7,982 nt of DNA from Candidatus Dojkabacteria bacterium (GCA_012511375.1 JAAZGF010000068.1:1-7982), one strand, 5' to 3'; positions 1 through 4,927 are shown, counted from the first letter of the stretch. Numbers and translations are program-made. Notes: generated by a model not told the origin, from the letters alone.

Positions 1-117
1 GTTATTAGAGCAGACTTAAAAGCAATCCCTACTCTCAAGAGACAAACTAGTGGAGTAAAAGTTATGAATATTGATGGTGGAGACAAGGTTGCTACCTTAG
101 CCCTCCTATCCCGCTAA
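1..117 (+). CDS. gyrA: DNA gyrase subunit A, C-terminal end (partial)
   Basis: The reading frame is open from the first base and ends at TAA 115-117, giving the last 38 residues of a protein that starts outside the window. The peptide contains QTSGVKVMNI followed by GDKVATLAL. This matches the closing blade of the GyrA/ParC C-terminal beta-pinwheel, which typically reads QxRGVKxMxL...DKVxxxA. In gyrase this domain wraps DNA around the A2B2 complex so that the enzyme can introduce negative supercoils using ATP; it acts in the cytoplasm. With only the last blade visible, gyrase A cannot be strictly separated from topoisomerase IV ParC. GyrA is preferred because reduced genomes usually keep it and because this blade resembles GyrA more. 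No strong terminator follows: the stop lies 19 nt from the end of the convergent minus-strand gene. Confidence 0.8.
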   Translation, partial: VIRADLKAIPTLKRQTSGVKVMNIDGGDKVATLALLSR

Positions 118-136
118 CTTATAGTGTGTTTAGAGG

Positions 137-331
137 TTATTTAATACTAATAACTGGAATTTCCTTTAGATTTTCTTGAACTCTAACAAGCTCTTTTTCT
201 AGTTCATCATACGTTATATCTATTTTCTGGCTTTTATTTATATTTTTTAAAAAATACATATCAAAACTTTTTTTGATCTTTCTCCTAACTATCTCTTCAA
301 TTATCTCAATGTCATTCTGTGTTAAAGACAT
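137..331 (-). CDS. Small charged hypothetical protein (64 aa)
   Basis: I do not recognise a family. The predicted 64-aa protein is hydrophilic, with alternating acidic and basic residues (NDIEIIEEIVRRKIKK near the N-terminus, ELEKELVRVQENLKE near the C-terminus). This suggests two amphipathic, possibly coiled-coil helices joined by a short turn, and a cytoplasmic location. It has no signal peptide, membrane segment or cysteine. It fills the gap between gyrA and the next plus-strand gene and converges with gyrA. There is no SD, but a TATCAT box on the minus strand (339-344) lies 7 nt before the ATG, the spacing expected for a leaderless message, as at other genes here. The sensible protein composition and the tight fit of the frame support a real gene, but its short length leaves doubt. 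Confidence 0.55.
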   Translation of the reverse strand: MSLTQNDIEIIEEIVRRKIKKSFDMYFLKNINKSQKIDITYDELEKELVRVQENLKEIPVISIK

Positions 332-449
332 TTTTAAAATGATATATGTTATTTCTTTATTCTAATACATACTCAAATATACTTCCTGACCTAGATAACA
401 GTAAGTCCATCTTGTATAAATATCACTATATTAAACAGGACTCTTGTTG

Positions 450-455
450 TAGAAT
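450..455 (+). promoter_or_regulatory. Candidate -10 box for the VanY-like/sortase pair
   Basis: TAGAAT lies 7 nt upstream of the ATG at 463, a distance that would start the transcript at or next to the start codon. No convincing -35 is seen at 17 nt (the hexamer there is TATATT). A promoter is needed somewhere in 332-462, because the preceding gene is on the other strand. Confidence 0.35.
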
Positions 456-462
456 AGACATT

Positions 463-1287
463 ATGACAAAAATAATTGCAACTCTCATTGCTTTTTTCCT
501 TTCTCTTAACACATATACTGTTGCCTATCAGGAACATACCACAGACAAAGAATTAGAAAAAAATAATTACGAAAGAGATATTTTTCTTGAAGAAGATATT
601 AGATTAGAAGAATTAAAACCAGCCAAAGCAGTAAGTAAGACAGATTCTGGACTTAGTAATGCTTGGTGGTCATACCCAAATGATATTGAACAAGCTACAA
701 GAAGTGGAGATGACCTTCTAGTCTTAGTAAACAAAAAATACCAATTACCTAGTACATATGCTCCCTCAGATCTAATAAGCGTATGCGCTAGCGTTACTAA
801 CATTAGATGCGTAAACAGTGTTGAATTTCTTCTAAGAAGAATATTAATCAGTGATTTGCAAGATTTAGTTAATAGTGCCGTTGCCGACAATATAGATTTA
901 AGTGTGAGATCTGCATACAGGTCTTACAATACACAGATAGGTACATACAATCATTGGTTAAGTGTTAATGGGGGTAATGTTGCTGCTGCTGATAAAATAT
1001 CTGCTAGAGCAGGCCATAGTCAACATCAATTAGGTACTACAATAGATTTTAGTACAAGTGAGATAAGGGATGGGCTAGGGGGAACATTTGCCTCTACAAA
1101 AGCTAGTAAGTGGTTAGCTGAAAATGCACATAAATACGGGTTTGCTATCTCCTATCCGCAGGGGTATGAGAGTATTACTGGATATGGTTATGAAAGCTGG
1201 CACTACAGATATATTGGTAGGGAAAATGCACAGGAGATGATTAATAGTGGTATGATATTAGAACTATACTTAAGAAGTAAGAATTAA
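463..1287 (+). CDS. VanY-like D-alanyl-D-alanine carboxypeptidase (peptidase M15B)
   Basis: A 274-aa exported zinc peptidase, predicted to trim the terminal D-Ala of peptidoglycan stem peptides outside the membrane. Residues 1-21 (MTK, then a hydrophobic stretch to TVAYQ) form a signal peptide or anchor. An acidic linker of about 60 residues precedes the M15 domain, roughly residues 85-270. Family motifs visible are SAYRS (150-154), the zinc-binding HQLGTTID (His188, Asp195) and ESWHYRYIG with the general base Glu244 and zinc ligand His247. Two cysteines (107 and 116) may form a disulfide. The frame is open further upstream to an ATG at 346. The start at 463 is preferred because it begins exactly at the signal peptide and has a -10-like box 7 nt before it; the extra 39 residues would bury the signal. 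The stop is 2 nt before the sortase ATG, so the two are almost certainly one operon. Confidence 0.92.
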   Translation: MTKIIATLIAFFLSLNTYTVAYQEHTTDKELEKNNYERDIFLEEDIRLEELKPAKAVSKTDSGLSNAWWSYPNDIEQATRSGDDLLVLVNKKYQLPSTYAPSDLISVCASVTNIRCVNSVEFLLRRILISDLQDLVNSAVADNIDLSVRSAYRSYNTQIGTYNHWLSVNGGNVAAADKISARAGHSQHQLGTTIDFSTSEIRDGLGGTFASTKASKWLAENAHKYGFAISYPQGYESITGYGYESWHYRYIGRENAQEMINSGMILELYLRSKN

Positions 1288-1289
1288 AA

Positions 1290-1961
1290 ATGATTCAGAG
1301 AAAAGTAGGAAATATATACATTGGAGTAGGTGTTTTCTTCTGTATTTCTGCTGTAGTTCTCCTAGCATACCCTCAGCTTCCTTTGATACTGAATTTACTT
1401 TCACTTAACAGTCCTGAAACAGAGAAAGAAACAATTACGCAATCCATCTATGCAGATGAGAAAGGAGAAGAGATTGTAGTAGAGGAGCCACCTGAAGAGG
1501 AAGATCTTCTTGTACTGCCAGATGTTAAACCTGAACTCCCTGTGGAAAACAGGATATATATTCCTAAAATAGGGGTAAACGCAGAAATATATACAGATGA
1601 GGATCCGAATGTAGCACTCGATAAAGGACCTTGGATTGTTCCCGATTATGCTAATCCTGAAAGTAGGTATTTACAAGAATCTTTTAGACCTATTTTAATT
1701 GCATCTCATAGATTCGGATATTCTTCATGGTCAACAGAGAAGAGAAATTCCATTTCTTTCTTTAATCTTCCAAATACACAGATAGGGGATAATATAATAA
1801 TAGTGTGGAATCAAAGAGAGTATGTGTATACTATTTTTGATATGGATGAGTCTACTTTTGTAAAAGAAACTGATGCAGACCTTATACTCTATACATGCAT
1901 GTACTACAATTCACCTAACAGACTATTTAGATATGCACATTATGCCCCCACCAGCCCATAG
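1290..1961 (+). CDS. Sortase family cysteine transpeptidase
   Basis: A 223-aa membrane-anchored sortase. Sortases cleave a C-terminal sorting signal on secreted proteins and join them to the cell envelope or to each other. Residues 7-38 form an N-terminal transmembrane anchor, followed by an acidic linker (about 42-85) and the sortase beta-barrel (about 88-220). The catalytic set is complete: His140 in ASHRFGY, Cys203 in LILYTC, and Arg211 in NRLFRYA, eight residues after the cysteine. The barrel opens with RIYIPKIGV, the usual start of this fold. The class is not clear: the TC-x7-R spacing and compact size resemble housekeeping or class E-like enzymes rather than pilin sortases. There is no promoter or SD of its own; it starts 2 nt after the VanY-like stop. 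Its last codons overlap the CCCATA element of the next promoter. A candidate substrate lies at 3722-3946. Confidence 0.93.
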   Translation: MIQRKVGNIYIGVGVFFCISAVVLLAYPQLPLILNLLSLNSPETEKETITQSIYADEKGEEIVVEEPPEEEDLLVLPDVKPELPVENRIYIPKIGVNAEIYTDEDPNVALDKGPWIVPDYANPESRYLQESFRPILIASHRFGYSSWSTEKRNSISFFNLPNTQIGDNIIIVWNQREYVYTIFDMDESTFVKETDADLILYTCMYYNSPNRLFRYAHYAPTSP

Positions 1962-1963
1962 CG

Positions 1964-1992
1964 TTGCCTCTGGGGATGCTCAATGATATAAT
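1964..1992 (+). promoter_or_regulatory. Promoter TTGCCT-N17-TATAAT for the ParB-like gene
   Basis: The -35 TTGCCT (1964-1969) and a perfect -10 TATAAT (1987-1992) are separated by 17 nt. The predicted start site is around 1999-2000, on the ATG at 2000, implying a leaderless transcript. CCCATA lies just upstream (1955-1960) and GGGG lies in the spacer, as at other promoters in this window. The -35 sits 2 nt after the sortase stop, so the whole promoter fits in a 38-nt gap. Confidence 0.75.
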
Positions 1993-1999
1993 TCTTCGT

Positions 2000-2659
2000 A
2001 TGGAAAATATAGAGAAAAGAATTGTTAAAGAAAGCTTTTACAAAATGCAAGAGGGTAAGGGTACTGACCAAAGGTTCCCCATCCCAGGAGAGCTAGCCAA
2101 GAATTGGGAGAAGAGAATTATCACAGTAAAAGAATTATGGGAGATGAATCCTCAGATGTATGTTGGTTATAGAGTAGATAATCGTTCAGATATACTTGAT
2201 GGAGACTCAGGGTACCTCACTCTATTGTTATGGAGAAGGGTATACCACCAGAATACTAGAGTACAAACCATGACTGATGCTCTTAAAAATTTGAGACAAG
2301 ATAATTTACCAAACTTAAACAAACAATTACTTCGGGACCTAGATACAATTAACAAAGATCTAGCATTAATATGTAGAACTCCTGAAAACAATGATATTCC
2401 TGAAACACCTTTAATACTTCTCAATGAGAGGGGTGTATTACCATACTCTTGCGGTCAAGTTATAGATGGAACAAGACGCATATTAGCTCTATGTGAATCA
2501 TTATCAAATGGAGATATAGAAGAGTCTATGCCTATACCTATTTATATAGGTGATTTTCCTACAGTATCTGCTATTGCTTACAATGCTGTAGCTTTTGCTT
2601 TAGATAACAAACCACTTGATGAGAGAGTATCACTATTAGAAGAAAGAGATGTTCGTTAG
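2000..2659 (+). CDS. Hypothetical protein with ParB/sulfiredoxin-like motif
   Basis: A 219-aa soluble, probably cytoplasmic protein with no signal peptide or membrane segment. I do not recognise the family as a whole. The C-terminal third contains PLILLNERG, then VIDGTRRILAL (residues 154-164), then IPIYIGDF (179-186). This order resembles the ParB N-terminal nucleotide-binding fold, in which a hydrophobic strand is followed by DGxxRxxAxxxL and a closing PVxxV strand. The resemblance is by eye; no HTH or DNA-binding domain is visible, so it is not a chromosome-partitioning ParB. The middle (about 86-125) is a likely helical region. The frame is open from a TTG at 1964 and an ATG at 1976, but the TTG is itself the -35 box and TATAAT ends 7 nt before the ATG at 2000. 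That makes 2000 the best start, on a leaderless message. Its role beside envelope genes is unknown. Confidence 0.85.
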   Translation: MENIEKRIVKESFYKMQEGKGTDQRFPIPGELAKNWEKRIITVKELWEMNPQMYVGYRVDNRSDILDGDSGYLTLLLWRRVYHQNTRVQTMTDALKNLRQDNLPNLNKQLLRDLDTINKDLALICRTPENNDIPETPLILLNERGVLPYSCGQVIDGTRRILALCESLSNGDIEESMPIPIYIGDFPTVSAIAYNAVAFALDNKPLDERVSLLEERDVR

Positions 2660-2668
2660 CCCATAAGA

Positions 2669-2697
2669 TTGACCAGTAGGGCGTTTTTTGATAAAAT
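2669..2697 (+). promoter_or_regulatory. Promoter TTGACC-N17-TAAAAT upstream of the tandem-domain gene
   Basis: The -35 TTGACC (2669-2674) and -10 TAAAAT (2692-2697) are 17 nt apart. AGCCCATA precedes the -35, TAGGG occupies 2677-2681 in the spacer, and TTTTTTGA precedes the -10. This arrangement closely parallels the promoter at 3983. The leader to the ATG at 2754 would be about 50 nt. Confidence 0.8.
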
Positions 2698-2753
2698 GTA
2701 GTTATATAAAGAAATCTGCCATTTATTTTATTTAAATTTTAAATGATAAAATA

Positions 2754-3614
2754 ATGGAAGGTAATAATACAGAACTTCCCAACACATCTAGTAAATCTTC
2801 AGGAGGAATGCCTACCTATGCAAAAATAGGGCTTGGATTAACAGTTGCAGCTATATCTTTGGGTGCATGTAAAGGTAAAAGTAATAACGATGAATTACAT
2901 ACTGATGATGAACCTAATCAATATTCTTCAGTTATACCAGAAGATATGGATACTCAGACAGAAACAGAAGCACAAGGTCTATATACTGTAGAGGAAAGAC
3001 TTGTTCATACTGAATACTGGACTACAGAAACAGATGAAGAAAGAAAACCTAACCCATCAAACATCCCTATTATAACAGGACACACAGTAATGAATGAGGA
3101 TGGCTACTCCACACTATTCCTTCATATTAATAATAAAGGAAGAACACAAGCAGACCTCTCAGGTTCATTCTTTAATGGATATACAGGCGAACTTACCGAA
3201 GAAAATATAGAACAAATTACCAAAGAGATAGAAGAGAGTGTTAGAGCAAATGAAGAAAACTTTGTAATAGGGGAGACTATAATTGTAGATGGAGTAGAAG
3301 AAGAACGTAACCAGGACGCAATCTTCATAGACTATTGGACAATAGGTTCAGAAGTGATGCCAGATCTTAGCCAATTTGACATAATTTCATGTCATAATGA
3401 TCCTGATGATAATGGCAATGCTAAGGTAACATTCTTAGTAAGAGGATCAAATCCTATTACAAAAGACCAACTAGTAAATAAGTACTTCAATGGTTTCGAA
3501 GGTGTTTTTACAGATGGAGCTAAAAATCAAATAATCACTGATTTGCATAATAGTATTAGACCTCATGTGCCAGGATTCAATCTAACTGAAATAGAAGTTA
3601 TACATTTACCTTAA
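2754..3614 (+). CDS. Surface lipoprotein or anchored protein with two copies of a novel YWT/FNG domain
   Basis: A 286-aa exported protein of unknown function. Residues 24-40 (K, then IGLGLTVAAISLGAC-K) are a short hydrophobic segment ending in LGAC, a plausible lipobox with Cys39 as the lipidated residue; otherwise it is a membrane anchor. An acidic, Thr/Glu-rich linker runs to about residue 85. Two related domains follow, at about 88-178 and 193-285. Both have YWT near the start, a glycine/aspartate turn (NEDGY or DPDDNGNAKV), FFNGY or YFNGF, and an amphipathic helix near the end. The second copy ends RPHVPGFNLTEIEVIH and is about half identical to the single copy encoded at 4318-4908. The DPDDNG loop resembles calcium-binding turns, but this is only a suggestion. 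The start is uncertain. ATG 2754 gives a 23-residue polar lead before the signal. ATG 2808 would begin right at MPTYAK and follows AGGAGG, but with only 1 nt spacing. Confidence 0.87.
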   Translation: MEGNNTELPNTSSKSSGGMPTYAKIGLGLTVAAISLGACKGKSNNDELHTDDEPNQYSSVIPEDMDTQTETEAQGLYTVEERLVHTEYWTTETDEERKPNPSNIPIITGHTVMNEDGYSTLFLHINNKGRTQADLSGSFFNGYTGELTEENIEQITKEIEESVRANEENFVIGETIIVDGVEEERNQDAIFIDYWTIGSEVMPDLSQFDIISCHNDPDDNGNAKVTFLVRGSNPITKDQLVNKYFNGFEGVFTDGAKNQIITDLHNSIRPHVPGFNLTEIEVIHLP

Positions 3615-3644
3615 CCTGTTTACAATTTAGGAAAGAGTAGGGAA

Positions 3645-3674
3645 TTGACTTTCATGGTCACCCCATAGTATAAT
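3645..3674 (+). promoter_or_regulatory. Promoter TTGACT-N18-TATAAT for the miniprotein gene
   Basis: The -35 TTGACT (3645-3650) and a perfect -10 TATAAT (3669-3674) are 18 nt apart. The spacer carries ATGG...ACCCCAT, an imperfect inverted repeat that ends in the 12-mer ACCCCATAGTAT (3660-3671) and overlaps the -10. The same 12-mer recurs at 3972-3983. The leader to the ATG at 3722 would be about 40 nt. Confidence 0.85.
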
Positions 3675-3721
3675 ACTACTGTAATTATTTAATGTTCTTT
3701 AAATTATTAATATATACCAAT

Positions 3722-3946
3722 ATGAAAAAGTATATTTCAATATTGGTACTCTCTGTTAGTATATTATTTGCTAACACATCAATGTTGATGGCAAAGGGAA
3801 CACCTGACCCTTACGGTCATGTACCTGTTGATACAGGTTTTGTTTTAGATTCTTACACTGTATCTGCCCTCATAGCATTAGTACTTTTTGGTATTGGTGC
3901 ATTATTGATAGTAGCAGGTAAGTACTTTAAGAGTTTATCCAATTAA
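3722..3946 (+). CDS. Secreted/membrane miniprotein with sorting-signal-like layout (74 aa)
   Basis: A 74-aa protein with a clear signal peptide (MKKYISILVL to MLMA, cleavage likely after Ala24). A very short polar segment, KGTPDPYG, leads to HVPVDTG (residues 33-39), then a hydrophobic span (about 46-66) and a short basic tail (KYFKSL). Signal peptide, PxxTG-type motif, membrane span and basic tail in that order is the layout of a sortase substrate, and a sortase lies 1.8 kb upstream. VPVDTG is not a canonical LPxTG, however, and cleavage would release only about 14 residues. It could equally be a bitopic membrane miniprotein that never meets the sortase. The frame is open from an ATG at 3692, but 3722 starts exactly at the signal peptide and is preferred. 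No SD is seen. A strong promoter of its own (3645-3674) suggests high expression. Confidence 0.85.
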   Translation: MKKYISILVLSVSILFANTSMLMAKGTPDPYGHVPVDTGFVLDSYTVSALIALVLFGIGALLIVAGKYFKSLSN

Positions 3947-3952
3947 TCAGTA

Positions 3953-3979
3953 TATGGGGTACATATATTGTACCCCATA
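3953..3979. repeat. Perfect 11-bp inverted repeat (operator or hairpin)
   Basis: TATGGGGTACA (3953-3963) and TGTACCCCATA (3969-3979) are exact reverse complements around a 5-nt TATAT centre. It starts 6 nt after the miniprotein stop and ends 3 nt before the -35 of the next promoter. No T run follows, so it is a poor intrinsic terminator; the position suits a regulator-binding site. It could also act as a transcript-end hairpin. Confidence 0.8.
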
Positions 3980-3982
3980 GTA

Positions 3983-4012
3983 TTGACAGCTAGGGTATAT
4001 ATTTGATATAAT
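3983..4012 (+). promoter_or_regulatory. Perfect-consensus promoter TTGACA-N18-TATAAT
   Basis: The -35 TTGACA (3983-3988) and -10 TATAAT (4007-4012) both match the sigma-70 consensus exactly, with an 18-nt spacer. TAGGG (3991-3995) and TTTGA before the -10 match the spacer of the promoter at 2669. The predicted start is near 4019, about 300 nt before the ATG at 4318, which leaves an unusually long leader. Confidence 0.88.
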
Positions 4013-4082
4013 TAAATAGTTAAATAATAACCTGCTCTTTAATAAATAATAATTTTTCCATAAATATAGAAGATACATTGTT

Positions 4083-4103
4083 AGAGATAGTTATATCTTT
4101 TTT
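4083..4103 (+). terminator. Weak intrinsic terminator-like hairpin in the leader
   Basis: AGAGATA (4083-4089) can pair with TATCTTT (4094-4100) around a GTTA loop, and the stem runs into six consecutive T residues (4098-4103). The stem is AT-rich with one G-U pair, so termination would be partial at best. It could act as an attenuator or end a short ~85-nt RNA made from the 3983 promoter. Confidence 0.35.
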
Positions 4104-4212
4104 ATGTTTCTTTTATAGAAACTAGTTCTTTAAAATATACTTGTTTATGTGATATTTATATCCATGTTTATACAAGTATTCATATGGGAAGGTTAATGGT
4201 TATTCTCCTTAG

Positions 4213-4281
4213 GATATCACGATTCCATCTTTATTCTTATTTATACAATTAAGTAATAATTGAGATGGGATTGTGGTAATC
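4213..4281 (+). promoter_or_regulatory. Long imperfect leader hairpin with G-U pairs
   Basis: The 18-nt arm 4213-4230 pairs with 4263-4281 with one single-base bulge and three G-U pairs. After a 3-nt bulge (4260-4262) the stem continues with 4231-4239 against 4250-4259, with one bulged U, to a 10-nt loop. This gives about 27 pairs in total. The G-U pairs mean the structure is stronger as RNA on the plus strand than as a DNA palindrome. No U run follows immediately. Confidence 0.7.
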
Positions 4282-4305
4282 AACATCAAAATTTTTCAGT
4301 TCATC

Positions 4306-4312
4306 AAGGAGG
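4306..4312 (+). promoter_or_regulatory. Strong ribosome binding site fixing the 4318 start
   Basis: AAGGAGG lies 5 nt before the ATG at 4318, an ideal SD. The other genes in the window have no comparable site at a workable distance. It decides the start: the frame is open from 4273, but 4318 begins the Pro/Thr-rich N-terminus directly behind this site. Confidence 0.9.
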
Positions 4313-4317
4313 ATGAA

Positions 4318-4908
4318 ATGGCACGAACACCTAGAACACCGACACCGACACCCCCACCAGCACCAACACCGCCACCAACACCGGCACCGACGCCGACACG
4401 GTGGAGTAGAATTTGGGACGGAACGAAAACCGTTGCTGGTTGGATATGGAAGAATATCTTCCAATTAGCGGGAGCAATCCTGCTAATTATCGCAATTGTT
4501 ATTGCTAGTCGCGTTGCGACGGGCAAAATTCAATTTGGAACACAGGAAACTATCATTGTCGAACATCCAGTCGACACACCTGAGGATCCTGTTGTACCTG
4601 TTGTAAAGCAGGGTGGCTTGGAGCACACCGCCTATTGGACGGTTGCTACAGAGCACAGTCGTTGGCCTGACATGTCGGGTTTCGACATTGTGTCTGGTCA
4701 TAGTGACCCGGATGAAAATGGTGATGCAAAAGTCGTTTTTCTTATCGGTAACATTACCGCAGACGACCTACAGCTTACCTATTTCAATGGGTATCAAGGG
4801 ACTTGGTCCGAATCTGTGAAGACTCAAATCATCACAGAGATTCAGGACTCTGTCCGCCCCCACGTACCAGGGTTTACCCTAAGTACTGTGGAAATCATTC
4901 ACAAATAA
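4318..4908 (+). CDS. Type II membrane protein with Pro/Thr-rich tail and novel YWT/FNG domain
   Basis: A 196-aa protein of unknown function. Residues 3-27 are an almost pure Thr/Pro/Ala tract, followed by a Trp/basic stretch and a membrane span (about 46-65). Because Arg and Lys flank its N-terminal side and no cleavage site is seen, the tail should be cytoplasmic and the rest outside. After a linker with HPVDTPEDP, the domain at about 106-195 repeats the second domain of the protein at 2754-3614: YWT, FDIVSGHSDPDENGDAKV, YFNGYQG, and RPHVPGF near the end. Identity is about half by eye. Codon use is unlike the neighbours: only one of 19 isoleucines is ATA, while the first seven isoleucines of the next gene are all ATA, and C/G-ending codons are common. 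This, with the strong SD and perfect promoter, suggests either very high expression or acquisition from a less AT-rich source. Confidence 0.9.
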   Translation: MARTPRTPTPTPPPAPTPPPTPAPTPTRWSRIWDGTKTVAGWIWKNIFQLAGAILLIIAIVIASRVATGKIQFGTQETIIVEHPVDTPEDPVVPVVKQGGLEHTAYWTVATEHSRWPDMSGFDIVSGHSDPDENGDAKVVFLIGNITADDLQLTYFNGYQGTWSESVKTQIITEIQDSVRPHVPGFTLSTVEIIHK

Positions 4909-4927
4909 CCACAATCCCCATATGCAC

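Larger units (their letters stand above)
4200..4316 (+). promoter_or_regulatory. Shine-Dalgarno-sequestering helix (4200-4210 with 4306-4316)
   Basis: TTATTCTCCTT (4200-4210) can form 11 consecutive pairs, two of them G-U, with AAGGAGGATGA (4306-4316). That sequence contains the entire SD AAGGAGG and ends 1 nt before the ATG at 4318. The long hairpin 4213-4281 lies inside the enclosed loop and would bring the two strands together. Formation would block ribosome binding, so initiation would need the helix opened by a ligand, temperature, a trans-acting RNA, or an upstream ribosome. Confidence 0.6.
4019..4317 (+). promoter_or_regulatory. Long structured 5' leader of the 4318 gene
   Basis: This 300-nt stretch holds no convincing gene and lies between a perfect promoter and the only gene here with a strong, well-spaced SD. 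It is AT-rich. Reading along it: a small hairpin with a U run (4083-4103), a possible 10-codon ORF (4164-4196), a long imperfect hairpin (4213-4281), and an 11-bp helix linking 4200-4210 to the SD region 4306-4316. The layout is that of a cis-acting regulatory RNA. It matches no riboswitch class that I recognise. Confidence 0.6.

Noticed and set aside
346..462. N-terminal extension of the VanY-like protein from ATG 346
   Set aside because: The 39 extra residues precede a clear signal peptide and would displace it; a start at 463 fits better.
2167..2424. Minus-strand 85-codon frame inside the ParB-like gene
   Set aside because: It lies wholly within a better supported gene, has no promoter, and its Ser/Arg/Leu-rich composition is typical of antisense shadow frames.
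3615..3644. Possible terminator after the tandem-domain gene
   Set aside because: Only a 3-bp CCT/AGG pairing is seen with no T run, too weak to call.
3692..3721. Ten-residue extension of the miniprotein from ATG 3692
   Set aside because: MKKYIS at 3722 is a standard signal-peptide start, and the extension would place hydrophobic residues before the basic n-region.
4327..4400. ACACCG-type hexamer repetition, considered as a phase-variation tract
   Set aside because: The repeats are imperfect and a multiple of three, so slippage would change tail length rather than the frame. It is simply a Thr-Pro coding tract.
4249..4526. Two minus-strand open frames opposite the start of the 4318 gene, one very rich in Cys/Arg/Trp, one in Gly/Val
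   Set aside because: They are read-through of the Pro/Thr codon repeat on the other strand; the composition is an artefact and they lack start signals.
4483..4819. Overlapping frames on both strands within the 4318 gene
   Set aside because: The conserved domain shared with the 2754 gene fixes the true frame; the others have no supporting signals.
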